Origin: Crocodylus rhombifer
Taxonomy: Eukaryota; Chordata; Crocodylia; Crocodylidae
DNA length: 64,000 nt
Direction of reading: 5' to 3'
Assembly: GCA_038503035.1 (NCBI GenBank)
Contig: JAVSML010024599.1
Span: forward strand, 587,849-651,848
Each line of letters starts with the position of its first letter. The stretch's first letter is position 1. The translations under genes and the position numbers were made by a program. A model generated the notes under the pieces. That model had not been told where the DNA came from. It did not search any database and worked only from the letters and a program-made list of their open reading frames with translations. Positions 46,294 to 59,594 of this stretch are shown here, piece after piece.

Positions 46294-49200
46294 TCAAGCA
46301 CTAGTATGTGTGAACTGCAAAATCACTCCATATGGTAAAACTAAATCACAGAAGCAAGCACTCCTATCCATAAAGTATGGCAACACAACTATTTAAAAAA
46401 CCATAGTGCTATTAGGAAGTGTCATGGGAATATCAAAACAAGCTTCATGAAAGAGATTGGTCCATAGCATTTCCAGCCAACATGAAATAACCTTCCATGC
46501 AGCATATAAAGTGGCAAAGTTTCCCAGGCCTTTTTTATATTTGTAGATTGATTCTGATATTCAGGCAATGAATGGAGCCAACATTTGAAGTGAATCCTTC
46601 AATAAGACAATGTGTGTATAGACACTGTTCACTGTGTTTCGTTAGGATTAAAAACTGATGTAGGCCTGGAAATATAGTAAGAAAAGATAAAATGTGGTGT
46701 GTGGTAGAGGAGTCTATAATTTCAGGTAGCCACTTAATCTGAATTGTGTGAGTTTGGTGAACAGTAAGACTCTTCAGATTCAGCACCGTTCTATTTCTTT
46801 CTTGGACTCATTCATCTGACTGGTTGTTCAACACCTGAGTTTGTAGTTTGTTTAGATTATCCAAGGTGCAATCACTGTTAAATAATTGGATTTAATCTGT
46901 CTTTCTGTCTCTTTTGGATAAAAAAATCTGGAGCTAGCGTTTTGTTATTAACATACACTTCTAATCTTTCCAGCTGCAATCACAGGTTCAACTTTACTGT
47001 TGGAGATACAGACACAATGTCAGTTTAACAATGGACTTGTTGGTACTCTGAAAAATTTAGTGCCCTTAACTTTCCTTCCAAAATGTAAGGAACATCACTG
47101 CCTGTGCCACCAAAGTGGAGCTACAGCACAGCACTACTACCCAGATTCTGGATGTCTTTTGGGTAGCTGCATGAGAGAGATCTATCCATCAGGCAAAATC
47201 TGACTTCCCTTCAGCTTCCAGAACATACAACCTACTCTTCAAAAGCATCAGAATAAAGGTTCTGAAGACTGAGACTAGAGATACACAATAGCTGATACCT
47301 TTTCAGTGTGCTAAAGAGAGAAACCAGACCAACCACTACCTGTCACTTCATGGTGTTACTGGTAATTGTTCCATGGAAAATGCATTGAGAGTCATACTAA
47401 ATGGTTTTACCAGAGCTTGGCAAATGCTAAGGAATTCTGATGGATGGCAAGAAGGGCAAACAACACTTTTCCATCTGTCTCTGATGTCTTGGCAAAAGCT
47501 ATAGTGCTTAGGCCAGGAGGCATAGATATATATTTTTGGAGAACATAGATATATATTTTTGAAGAAAGATCAATCTTAATGAGTTCTAATAAAAATGAAA
47601 AAGAATTAGCTTAATGATCCTGAATCTGCAAAGACTGTTGTGGGACTGAAGTGCTCAAGGCAAAGACTGCAGTCGTAACAATTCCTGGTTTAACCGACGA
47701 ATTCAAGAAAGAGTCAGGCCCACAAACCATAAAATGCACCTTCTTGCCTCCAGCTTTTGGGAACAGCCTGTCTGTGATGACCTACAAATCTTACTGTGAG
47801 AATTATTACAAAATATGTCCCAAGAAAACCTCAGAGTATAGTTTTATAAAGCACAACAGACAGCTGATGTCGCTACATGCATGACAGCCTCAAAGAATAG
47901 AACAATTTGTTTTGAGTGACTTGGGTGGTTTATTTGGGTCTGCTCAAATGGACATTAGCTTGGCTAACAGAGTTTGGACAAGTAATGCTTGCTTTTATTT
48001 TTTCCCAGTTTGGCTCCTGAAGCTGTTATAGATCAGGAAACATACTTGAACAATACCCATAATTGTAAGTTTTTTACCTTGTCAGTGGCACAAAAAAGGA
48101 GAAAGTGCAGGCAGCAGATTAGTATGGTAAGCATTATGCTGGTAAATGATTGTCAAGATATGTTCTTTGTTTAGTGAGCACTCCTGCACTTTGACACATA
48201 GAACCATTGGTGAACAGTCCTTAATGTAAATAGTTATGCATCATTAACATCTACTTCCAAAAATAAATGAGGTCTCAAGGCTCCACAGATGTCTGTATAG
48301 CTATTTTATTTCATGGCTTTAAGACAGTGACTGAAACAGAGACTAAAGTGGCTGTCTTACATCCCTCTCAATCTGGGGAACAGCATACAGATGGAATTTT
48401 TTCCTCTACTTCATGGGGAAAAAAAGTACTGAATAGGAGGACAGGATCTCTGACATTCATTCCATTTTGCATGCTTAACACAAACACATTTTAGTAGAGT
48501 GTTGCTTAATAATCTTTTTTAGCCTCTGTTTCCTTGTCTAGGCAGATGCCAGCATTTTGCTCATATGTCAGAGAAACATAATTAGTTAATGGTTTACAGA
48601 CTTATTTTCAAGGGCAAGATTCTGATGGCTCACTCCTGTGAATTCACTTATTTTACTTTATACTTACACCACTGTGACGAAGAGCAAAATCTAGATGGGT
48701 ATATCTCAGCATTGAGAAAACTATCAAGTGATCAGGGCATTGAAGTCTCTTTCTTTTCAGGTCACTCTTCACTGGAAAGCTACATAATAGCTTGACACTT
48801 TTGACTATCTAGGAATCTACATGAATAAATGAACATCACTTGCAAATCATGGGACCTACTTGACAGGAAAGATATGAAGACTTGTGACTGGATTGTAATA
48901 GGGAAGGCAATGTATTATTACTGAACATTTTTTTTTATTTATGCTGCCATTGCCTGGCTCACACACTTAACTATACACCTAAGAAAGGTGCAATTATTAC
49001 AAAACAAGGAAGGTTATAAAATCACTCTATTTTGGCCATTCCAGATAAAGTATGAATACTGTTAGTTTGCTAAATTTGATCTGCATGATAACAGCTGCAT
49101 TGAATTCAAGTATGGATGTAAATTCAAATGTTAATATCATGGGGATTACCATTCATGGCCAAACCATTCACCCTCTTAGTTCAGTCTCCTGTGTTTAGCA

Positions 49201-49837
49201 GTGTCCAACACAATATACAATGGAAGGTGTATGAAGTCCCTTAGGAATTATAATGGGATTGTTACCTCATAAATAAAAGCAAGTCTTAATTGGCTTATAG
49301 TTTGCTGAAAGTAGATGGGTACTATGAACAGGTGGGAATGGATAGTAGTGGAAGCCAATGCAGGAGCACTGGAATTTGGTGAAGAATCAGGGGAGGAAGT
49401 AGGGGCAGGAAGTTTGTACAAGAAGTCTGTAACATAGCAGTGGAGCTGTGGGCAGGCTGGGCTAGAGAGCAGCAGAAATCAGCGCTGCAAATGGGGAAGA
49501 GACAGACTTGGGTGAGGTGAAGTAGGCAACTGTACCTGCTTTTCAAGGTTCCCGAGTACTGCCATTCCTTTGGTGCCAGCACCCTCTGAAACCAAATTAC
49601 AAAGTGTTTTGCCTCATCCTCTTTTAATACATCACAGCAAATCACAATGTACTTCTGCTATCAGTTACTTCATTTGAGTGCCTACATAGTAGATTTAGAT
49701 ATTCCTGTCTTAGGTAGCCTTTGTGCTTCAGTTCCAAGACCCACATGGATACTTCAGTGGCAGCCAAGTGTACATTACACTTCATGAAACAATTTCAGCT
49801 CTAAGAGTCACCTGATGACAGCAGAATTTGTTATATA
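46294..49837. other. AT-rich non-coding sequence
   Basis: About 3.5 kb with no recognised repeat protein. A perfect-period duplication of 23 bases lies at 47521-47566 (catagatatatatttttgga twice, one change). An exon-like 56-bp segment at 48009-48064 is discussed as a finding. Other open frames are short and unremarkable. Confidence 0.45.
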
Positions 49838-50165
49838 TTACCATAGGGGATGCAGAGGGGATGCATGGAGGTGCATGTGCACTGCCTGAGAGTGTTGGTG
49901 CCCCCCCTGAGAGTGAGCACCCTCGGCTTAGGCAATGGGCAGGGGAGGGGCTGGTGCACCGCCGGCACTTCCAGGCTTGACGTCTGGCCAGGGAGGGGCG
50001 GGATTCCCCCCAGTTGGCGATTGGTTGCAGGGGGACCCCCCCCCGCCACTGACACCACTGTAGCCACCTATGTATGGTCCCCACTCAGCCCGCCCTCACT
50101 GCCAACACCCGCATTGCCACCTGTGTGCAGTCACTGTGCACCCCTGCCCCAGCCTCAGGAAGCAT
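49838..50165. repeat. GC-rich repeat-like element
   Basis: An abrupt GC-rich island with C and G runs. The left side holds ggggatgcatggaggtgcat and the right side gtgcacccctgcccc, which are loosely inverted. The frames of up to 116 codons on both strands mirror one another and are proline-rich. Probably a non-autonomous DNA element, family unknown. Confidence 0.4.
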
Positions 50166-53100
50166 GTGTCGCTTTTGCACATTACATTACATTATGTTAG
50201 CAACTCAACATTGGGCCTAAAGATCTATGCCATAACCAGCTATCCTTTCAAATATTAAAATCTCAGCTTTATAATTTGTTCATGTAGCAAGATAACCTAG
50301 CATAATGTAGTCAGAATGAAGTATGCATTATGCAAAGAATATTCTTCCCCTTTATCAAGTAGTCCCTAAGAAACCTAGCTGAATATTGCTTGCAAGCCCT
50401 AAATTCCTAGGTCAGTTTTAGATGCATAAAGAATAGAGGACTTGAGTAATTTGGTTCTATCCTCCAGCATTCAAGAAAGGAATTTTCACATTTTCCTAAG
50501 ACTGGCAAAAAGGCTAATATAGCACAACTTGCAAATATCCAAATAATACAGATTTCAATATACAATGTAAACAAAACGTATCTGTTTTGCCAAGACTTAA
50601 CATTTACTATAGGAAGGAACACACTGTAAGATGCTTGTTTATCTACCCATTCCTATATGACCCCAAAGCCAGTCCCAGATTCATTTTTATCTCTAAGATC
50701 CCTAAAGAAAAAATGTTTTGTCCTGTGCAAAATATTTCATGCATTGAAGTATTTTTAGCATGTTCAGTCTTGCATTTCTCTACTGATTTGTTTTTTTTGG
50801 ATCAAACAAAATGTTCTTTAACTATACCATAAAAATAACATAATCATGATGTTATCTCTGCTGTTATAAAGTATATGACAATATTGTGTTTATGGTTAAA
50901 TACAGCCTCAAGGACCTCATACCAGTGCCAAACAAGTAAGTTGTTTTCAATTAAGGACATCAGCTCAGTGCTCAGTAAACACACGGGATTATTTATGTAT
51001 GAGTTGGGGGCTTGATGTTCTTAGAAAATATGTATTAGGAGCCTCCAGCTTGTCTTTAGTTTGGACTTAACTAACTTAAAATGCAAGGATAATAAAAAAT
51101 ATTGTGCCTATGTTAAGACTATGCCTTAGATGATGTTATTAGTTAATTTTGTATTGCCTGTAATGTATGGATATTCCTAATGATTCTATTAGAGTTTAAA
51201 TAACAGAATTCAGAACAAATGTATTTCTACTGAGCAGTAGAAACATAATTTCTCTGGAACTGCAGCTGCTGTAGTTGAAGATTAGGCTCTTACTATCCCT
51301 TAGGGAGATTATTGTCTCTGCCAGCTGACTTAGTTTTTATACAGCCAGCGATTTATTAGATTGCTTTGCTCTTAAGTGTGATAATAGGCCTTATGCTTAG
51401 CAAGGTTTAGAGACTTCCAGTGCATTAATATTTTATGGCAATGACAGTCAAGACACATTTTGTTTACCTAACAAGACAAGCCAAACTAGAGCTGATGTGT
51501 ATTAGAGATTAGCACTTTAACTTGTAGGAACCCTGCCAATTATATCTTTAGTGCTTTACAATGGCTTTTAAATGTGTAATCTAATCATTTACATATTTGG
51601 TGCATCACCATTTGGTTCTAAAATCATGCAGTTTGGTGCCATGGTAATGTTAGTAGACAATTTCTTAGGTACCGTATAGCATTCCAGCTCCTTGCTGGAA
51701 TATATCTTCTTCGTGCTTATATATCTTCTTGAAATAATGTATTAAATTGAATGCTGCCATTATTTGGAGGCCAAACTGTGGGGTGTAGTAACATCCTACT
51801 AAATGTAGCATTTTACATTTAGTTCAAGAGGTTCAGCCTACAAAGAAACTGATTGAATGTTCCAACATTATGGAAGTAACCTGCTAGCTGTACTTGTCCC
51901 ATATGCTATCTCAAATAGTTCTTTGGTTTTGGTGATTCAATCTCAGTGACAGTAATAGCTTCTACTGTCCAAATAAATATTTCAAACGAATTAGTCTTGC
52001 ACTGCTTGCCTTTTATTTCTTCTCAGCAAAGCAATTCATCAGCAAAGCCAAGTTATTATTTGGAATGGAAAAAGAGGCAAAGTAAGGCATCTGGCATTGA
52101 TTCACTATGCCTGCAACACTTAATTCTGAAGTATAGAGTTGATAATACCAAAAGAAGCTGAAAATAATATGCTTTTATGCTTCTCTTACTTACTTTACTG
52201 TAAATCAAAGCAACTACATTGCATGGGAATACCCCAGAATAAAACTGGTATGGGAGAATAATAGGCCCATAACTCATGGTCTAAAAGTATGTGTGTGTTT
52301 CTGTTTTTGTGTGTGTGCATGCACGTATAGATACATGCACATGTACAAGTGTACACACTGAGAAAAAGACCCATACTTGTCTAGCAATACATAAAAGAAA
52401 ATCATATGCTACAGTTACATGTAGTATGCCCTTGTCTTCTCTCTACATGTGTTAATTCCTTTTAATGATGTTCCCTGCAACCCTCTAAGGACTATACTAA
52501 TGCCAAAGTTTTAGAGTGTATTGTAATCTTTCTGCTGCTGGCGTACTGATTGAATTTGATTTTAATCTGCTGATATTTTTGTACAGTTTGGAAAACAGTT
52601 GGACTTCTTTTGGAAGTATTTTATGATAGTTTAACTCGAATATGCTTTAAAATAATAAATACTTATTCATAATAAGCATTATTTTGAGTTTAGGGCTTTT
52701 TTTCCCCTTTTTTGTATGTGAGCTACAGATCCTATGATAAGAGGTAACGGTAAAAGGTCAATTGCTTTTTTGAGGCTTTGTTTTTTTTTAACATGGTGTA
52801 TTTGTTGAAATTCCCCATGAACATTTTGAGGGAAAAATAAATCCTAAACCCCAAAACATAAATGTCAGAAACTGTTTTGGCCAAAATCAGCAGTTTTGGA
52901 AAACTGAATAACTTTACTGAAACATGTATATGTTGTCCCTCCTTCCTCATGTTTTGGATTTTATTTTTCCTCAAAAACTAGAAAGCTTTGGCCAAAGTGA
53001 AATTTCTATGTGGAAACTATTACCTTCCGAGAAAAGCTGGTTTTAATTAAACTCTGTTTTTCTGCTTTTGGTTGTTATTGTCGTTTGTGAAGGATATTCC

Positions 53101-53293
53101 ACTTGCTCTTCTGTCACTGTTGTTCCAGACATTTTCTGAATTAAAAAGGCTGAAGAAACACGGAGTTTAGGATGTCTTATTTTTGACCATGTACCATGTC
53201 ACTTTGATTTTGAACTTGTCTGCGCCTCACTTTTTCAACAGAAAGGTAAGACATTTAATTAATGTTAGTAGATTATTCTGAGATCATCTGATA
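50166..53293. other. AT-rich, mostly unique non-coding sequence
   Basis: No element ends or coding similarity recognised. Part of it (about 51400-51680) is repeat-free and contains words such as catttacatattt and gtgcattaatatttt, so it could be conserved non-coding DNA. This is speculative. An alternating gt/ca patch lies near 52290-52360. Confidence 0.4.
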
Positions 53294-54133
53294 CAGAGGC
53301 ATAGCAAGGTATTTCAGCACCTGGTTATTGAAGGTTACTACATATTGAAGGCTGCTGACTGCTGTAGCAGCTGAGGGCTGGTCTTGGTGCACACTGATGC
53401 AGTAGCACGTCTGGCATGGGCTCCCCAGGACCACTCCTGATGCCCTTTTCTCTTCCCCTGACCCATATGCTTCTAAGTTCAGGGAGTCACCTCCCACTGC
53501 AAAGCTTTGGGGGGCTGCATTTCACTCTCCTTACTTCCCCTTCCCTTACAGATTATTTTAAATATTATATAATTTGTATTCAAGGCCAAATTAGCCAAAG
53601 ACTAATTCCAAATCCAAGAGTCCAGCACCATAAGTGGCCCTAGTACTAGCAAACATCCTCCACCCACCTCTGGGGCTTCAGATGTTTCCAAAACCTTTGG
53701 TGGGCATCCTACTTGCAGGCCCAATCCTGGAGGCTTGGGGTTCAAATGCTCCCAAATTTTCTTGCCCTTAGCCATAAGGCCTTTGGAGCAAGCAAGGGGG
53801 AGACTCCCATTTCCATAAACTGAGCACTTCATCTTGGTGGGTACTGAACCACGCCAGAAGAGCAGTTCTTCTGCAAGGCGGTTCAGGAAAACTGCCCTCC
53901 CAGACACAGATGCATGGTATTTCTCCTGCCAGGTTAAAAAGTCATTATGCTTCATCTGAGCCTTCAAGAGGCCCCCACAGATACACTACTGGGCACTGGG
54001 CTGCATCTCCCTGGCTTTCTGTGGCTGGGCTGTGCAGGGCTGCCCCTGCTATGGAAAAGACTCCTGGTGGAGACAGGATAATGCTGGCACCCTTCCAAGT
54101 CAGCATCCAGGCCTTGCCCTAGTTGCACTGCTG
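53294..54133. mobile_element. Non-autonomous hAT element, 840 bp
   Basis: The left end cagaggcatagcaaggtatt and the right end ccctagttgcactgctg are hAT-type termini related to those at 31221 (whose right-end complement is cagaggcatagcaaga). The flanking 8-mers atctgata and ctctaatc share five positions and fit the TCTA-containing hAT target preference. The minus-strand 121-codon frame inside is not recognised and is probably chance. Confidence 0.65.
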
Positions 54134-54649
54134 CTCTAATCAATGGCATTATAGAGGCCCACTATGTTCTATTACTTGCTGAAGTTTAAGATTTGTTTCT
54201 AACCTTTCTATAAATGTAAAAATATTAGAAACTGTTTCATTGTATCAGCTTTATCCACCTTAGCTTTTAACCTTTCTCCTCCTACTTGTAATCCAGATGG
54301 AATTTGAAAGTCTGTCCTGTCTTGGAAAACAGAGTTTTTTATCCTGATTCATAAACTTGAAACTGATGCTGGGATATATCTTCATGTTCACAGTGACAGA
54401 GAGAGCTAATAATACAATTGTACACATATCTTACTGGTAAGTGTTTATTGTAGTTTCTTCTTTGTTCCAGTTAGCCAAGGATATGAGTTGTTATGGATTC
54501 AGTCTATGGAGTTTTGGCTCCTTGGCTCAAGCTGTGGCCTCCTATTTTTCTAGCTTTAGGGGTTAACAGACCAATGCCTCCTGCACACTGGTCAGGAGGA
54601 TGAACATCATAGATGCTTTCTGGATAAATATTGGTAAGTAGGATACAGT
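54134..54649. other. Non-coding sequence
   Basis: Nothing recognised between the two elements. Confidence 0.4.
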
Positions 54650-54997
54650 GGGTACACCTACACATGCAATTAATATGATTGAATCAACTCTGACACAGTT
54701 TGCACCGGAGTTTATTGCTCCTGGGCATCATGTTTTCACATGTTCCCAGGACTGCAGTGTGTTGAGCTGAGGTGGAGCAGAGCTGGCTAGGAGCCATCTG
54801 TCAGCAACTACATGTGTGTTGCAGTGGAGTAAATAACTCCAATGTAAGGCAGTACTTGACTTATGTCTGTCAGTTTTTTCATATGGTAGAGTTAATTAGT
54901 TTACTCGGACTGAATAGCAGCACACATGTAGGTGGTGGCACTTTATTGCAGAGCTAATTAGTCAACTCTGCAGTAAATGTCTCATGTAGATGCGTCC
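54650..54997. mobile_element. Second MITE family (CTACACATG/CATGTAGATG ends), copy 1
   Basis: The left end gggtacacctacacatg and the right end catgtagatgcgtcc are inverted copies. The interior shares long stretches with 59595-61154 and 63635-63910: agctaattagt, ccaggactgcag and ggtggtggcactttattgcagag. No coding capacity. Target triplets are not clear here because a microsatellite begins at the right edge. Confidence 0.65.
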
Positions 54998-54998
54998 T

Positions 54999-55055
54999 CT
55001 GTGTGTGTGTGTGTGTGTGTGTGCGCGCACGCGCGTGCATGCGCAGACGTGTGTG
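54999..55055. repeat. (TG)n-(CG)n alternating purine-pyrimidine tract
   Basis: A run of tg dinucleotides passes into gcgcgcacgcgcgtgcatgcgc and back to gtgtgtg. The strict alternation over more than 50 bases is the kind of sequence that can adopt Z-DNA. It starts at the end of the MITE. Confidence 0.9.
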
Positions 55056-55282
55056 ATTAATTATTAGTATTAATAATCACTGAAGTTAGTCAGCTGTCCC
55101 AGGTAAAGTCTGTACCAATGTAATACATCTCCTTTGGTTGCCTTCTTGGTGATCACAAGCCTGGAGAGATGATACAGCTACAGAGATGATGATGAACTTT
55201 GTCAGTCATTCAGAGTCATACCTGATTAGGTAATCCAGAGAACTCTGATAGCAGTAGGAACTATTTGAATCATACCTAACAT

Positions 55283-56083
55283 TAGCCCTGTGCAAAGCGG
55301 CTAGTATTTGCTTTGGATTCAGATTGGCTAATTTGGGGGACAGTGATTCGATTTGGTGATTTGAAACTCTGTCCCAAATTGATTCAGCCTAATATGATTC
55401 AGAGATATGGCCACTGCCAAATCGGCCAAATTTTCCAAATTGGACAGGCCCCATCCACCGCCCACTCTCCCAGGCCTCTCAATGACTGCCCTGCCTGGCC
55501 CTGATTCTCGGCCCTTTAAAAAAAAAAAGAAAAAAAAGTCCCAGTCTCTCTGGCTTCTTCCAAGTGGCGGGGTGATCCCCGCTGCTCCCCACTGCCCTAT
55601 GCTGTATGGGAGGCTCTGTCATGAGGCTCCAGAGGCCCTGATGGCTGCTGCAGCAGCTGGTGAGTGGGGGGCTTTTTTTTTTTTTTAAAGGAGCCAGGAG
55701 CTGGGGCCGGGCAGGGCAGCCAAGGTGGGGAGGGGGCTGGGAGAGCAGGTGGAGATTGGGATGCACTCAGAGGGGTTGGGGGAACAGGCAGGGGATGGGG
55801 CCAGGTAGGGTTCCCCCCATGGCCCTGTCCCCCCTCTTCCAGTCCTCCTTCCCCCCACCATTTACCAGCATGGAGTCCATGTCCAGCTCCCTGCAGTGGT
55901 GAGTGGGGACTGCCCAAATCTCTTAAGCTCTCTGAATCTTTTCCTAATTGATTCAGAGAGCTTCAAATTGATTTGGACTTCTTTATTAGTCTCCTGATTT
56001 GATTTGGATTCAGAGATTTGGCCACTAAATTGAGCGAAATTTCCTCCGAATCAAATCAGCACCCAAAGCTTCGCACAGCCCTG
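55283..56083. mobile_element. Non-autonomous hAT element, 801 bp, with perfect 8-bp target duplication
   Basis: The element is bounded by identical 8-mers cctaacat (55275-55282 and 56084-56091). The left end tagccctgtgcaaagc and the complement of the right end cagggctgtgcgaagc are related termini. Both outer 150-bp parts are AT-rich and full of gattcg, gattt and ccaaatt words. The core (about 55440-55910) is GC-rich with A and T runs. No transposase. The overlapping frames in the core are shadows. Confidence 0.82.
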
Positions 56084-56091
56084 CCTAACAT

Positions 56092-58619
56092 GGTACTAGA
56101 AGTGAGCTGTGTGTTGATAGCATATTAAAATGCAGAAGAAAAAAAAGCAGACAGATGGCAAAGGAAGGAAGCTGAGATATAGGGGCAGAGGAAATACAGA
56201 AGTCAAGATAACTCTTCTAAATCAAAGACAGTTAAGTATCTAAGTGCCTTGAAAAATGTCAGTAGGTACTCACCTGCACATTTATGCACCTAAAAATCTG
56301 GCCTCTATTCTCTGTAGTAATTCTAGAGCATTGCTGCTGATAGGGTGGCTTGGAGAATCCTGAATTAGTTAGTGCCTGTTCAGGTACAGTGTGCACAAGG
56401 AGTGATCATAAATATAGCTAAGTACTTGTTTCCAATGAAGTCAGACACTCAGGATGTCTTGTCAGTTGTACTAGCCTTAGCAAATGTCATAGTTGTGTAT
56501 ATGCATTTATTTTTCAGTTTGAAACTGCATGCAAATGTATATGTCAATTAGGCAGGGCCCTTGGGCACTCAGCAGGGTACCAATGTGGCCCCTGGTGATG
56601 AAGAATGTGAGCAGTCTTCCTGCAGGGGATATGAAAGCCTGGTTACTATGTAATGCTTAATGGAAATCACTAGATATGGCATCTATCCTGATGCAGCAAA
56701 AAGTTGATGAAAGAGTATTGGTGAAAAGAAAAGACCTTTAGATCTCTTAGTTCAACTCCTGTTTTTGTCTGTAATTGCACTGCTCTGTCTTCCATATTGT
56801 CCTAGGACCCATCCTTCTGGTGGCTCATAACGAGCATTTTTATGTTGAGTTTATTTTAAGAGAGATACAGCTAGGCTAGTACTCCATTTGTTTGACTGAA
56901 GATCACAAATTTATTTCAGTAATTTTTGTGAACACTTTTATGTGCTTTCTCCAAACATTCCAACAAACAATGTTTTATTTGCACAGTATTTTGAACAAGT
57001 GTATATGCTCTTGTGAATATAGCTTATGAGAGTCATTCACACTGGAAGTGGGTTATATCACTGTCTTGAAAGCTTCCTGTGTGGTCATGCAATTTGGAAA
57101 TGGAAAGAATACCATAGCTGTAGAGGAGAAATAGGCTGAAATAGACTCATGCAAACCTTCTATTGAAAAAAAAATTTGAATAACAAATACATTTTAAAAA
57201 TTGATATCTGCTTGTAGGAAATTTGTGGGCAGAAATTAGTGATTGAATAAATTACTTTGAATAGTTTCCCAGTGTCTAATACTGGGGAAATAAATTGCTA
57301 TACTTTTATATTATTTAAAAATGTATACTAATAGAAGCCCCTAAGACTGATGTTAAAATGCATCAATTGTTCTCTCTTCAAGACTGTTTTCAATTACTGT
57401 AGTTTTTAATCAATAACAATGTCTTGATTGTTGCAAAACAATGTTTTGTTTCCATTCTTGTTAGTTTTTGTATTGAACACTTGTAAAAATAAAAAGGCAA
57501 TCCAAGAAGTAAATGATTCTTTATATCTGATTTTGCTATTTGGATTTATCTTGCTAGATACTTAACTAACAGTAAGTATATACTTGTCAAAACATGAGTA
57601 ATAATTAGTCCAAATGTGTGTGACTTTTACCAGAAAATATTTATATGCTGCATGATCTAAGTAAGTATATAATGAGAATTGAAGGAGAAAAAAATACAGC
57701 ATTTAATAGACAAGGAACTTCCTCTAGAGATCTGGAAAATAAGGCCATTTATTTTATGGAGAGAAAGGAACTTTTGAAAAATGTGTAGCTTAATAAGAAA
57801 TGTACCTTTAAAAACTACCACCTGACAAGAAAAACAAAAAGTCATGTCAGAAAAACATTTAAAAGTTGTAGCACCTATTTATTTTTAGGGAAAATTTCCA
57901 AAGTATACAGGAAATAGAACCCTTACTCAGAGTATTTTACTTTATTGAGTTCTCTATGCCTTGAAAATCTTAGCGGAAATCTCGAGAGACTCCTATAAAG
58001 ATGTATTACATCATAAAGCAAACTAAGGATAGTAACCCATGTTATTAAACTGTCAACATACATTATACTACAATTTATCCACAATCCAACTGAACTTAAA
58101 GCCTCATTGTTGGCAGGAAGTTTAAAACATAAGACTATTCTCTAATCATCTAAAGCCTAAGGTACTTTGGAAAAAATGTTGTAATAATCGTTCCACCACT
58201 CCATTGCAGTATGTGTGAATTTCATTGGTTTAGTGCATCAAATGCTCAGCCATTACAAGGAAGGATTCTGAAGGATTACTACTTAAAAGGTTTTATTAGT
58301 AATGCTGTAGATTTTTCATTTCACAGCATATTAATACAGGTTTGTTATAACAGTAGTAATGAAAAATAAATCTTAAAACCCAGTGGTTAAACCTGCTTTA
58401 ATTTCTGCATGAATATTTAACAACAGACCTGGTAAAATGACATTGCTTATACCATTTACCTTCTCAATTGGAGAGCAATACTGCTCTGAATTCTGAAAGG
58501 CAGGAGATAAGCATCACTCAGCAGTAGTTATGATAAATAGTAATTTCAGGCATGATAACATACAGAGAGAAGCAATAAATTGTCATTAAATAAACCTTTG
58601 CTCTTACCTTCAATTACAA
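56092..58619. other. AT-rich non-coding sequence
   Basis: No coding or repeat signature in about 2.5 kb. The part from about 58120 to 58600 is repeat-free and could be conserved non-coding DNA, but nothing in the sequence alone proves it. Confidence 0.4.
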
Positions 58620-58750
58620 CAGTTCCTGGGAACCCCATTCAGGAATCAGGATCTCATTGTGCCAGGCCCTGCACAAGTAAAATAATAAAGAAAAAACCCT
58701 CTTTCAAAGAGTTTCGGTGAGCCTGAATGGATAGCTAGCTATGGCAGAGG
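58620..58750 (+). repeat. Ancient amniote interspersed-repeat fragment
   Basis: The phrase ctcattgtgccaggccctgc followed by acaagtaaaa, and then by ctttcaaagagttt, matches the layout of a widespread amniote repeat tail (cattgtgctaggcactgtacaaac ... caaagagcttacaatc). I recall this from L3/CR1-like or SINE families but cannot name it with certainty. Confidence 0.35.
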
Positions 58751-59594
58751 CAGCAAATTTTGGAGCAAGAAAAAAATAATATAATAGAGTTTAGCATACA
58801 ACTCAGTCTCAGCTCCCTTCATGCCTCCCCAGTTTTAGATGAGACTGTTTGGCCAGATGTAGGCTTTAAGAATGTGTTTGAAAAGTCTAGGTGTGGTTTT
58901 AAATTTGTTTTTACCTGCCAGGGAGAATATTGTAAATGTCATCTTACGTAGCACTATACCATTGCTCACTTATATGCAATGGAATATATATTTTATCATA
59001 TTTGCTGATTGCATTTGGGATTGGATGTGATAATTCACTTCTCTGAAAGTTAAGGCTGTAACACATTTTTCCTTCTTGGGCATGTTCTTGTCCAACAGTC
59101 CTCGCAGCAGGAAGCTTTGCTAGCAGCATGTGAAAATAATTGAGGAACAAAATGCCTAATGTAAAATTTATTTATCATTTTCTTGAGCTGGACTGTAGTT
59201 GAGAATGTTGTTGCTAATGAGAAATTACAGCATGTAGTGCTCTGCTGCCAAAGAAAGCATCTGCATAAGCTTGTAGTGTAAATCTAAAATGTAACATTTC
59301 CTGCATATATAAACGTTTTGACCAGGTAGCAATTCTGCAAATTCCTTTCTAGAATGCTTCAGACCTTTTGCCTAGTAAGTTGGAGACTGTTCTGAGTGAA
59401 GTTTTACCTCTTGGATTTGAATGCTTTTCAGATATAAGCTTTTAGTCACTGTGGATATGTATACATTAACATTTAGGATCAACCTTGAGGTGCCCTCAGC
59501 CAGGTACATAAAATATCCTTCTCTGTTTATCAAGCATTTGCCAATCTATCCTATGGAAAAAAATTCCTGCCTCACCTCAGATTTGGTGGTCAGG
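58751..59594. other. AT-rich non-coding sequence
   Basis: Nothing recognised. Confidence 0.45.

Noticed and set aside
53602..53967. 121-codon minus-strand open frame inside the hAT element at 53294
   Set aside because: No transposase motif or other family resemblance. The surrounding element is a non-autonomous hAT with GC-rich interior.
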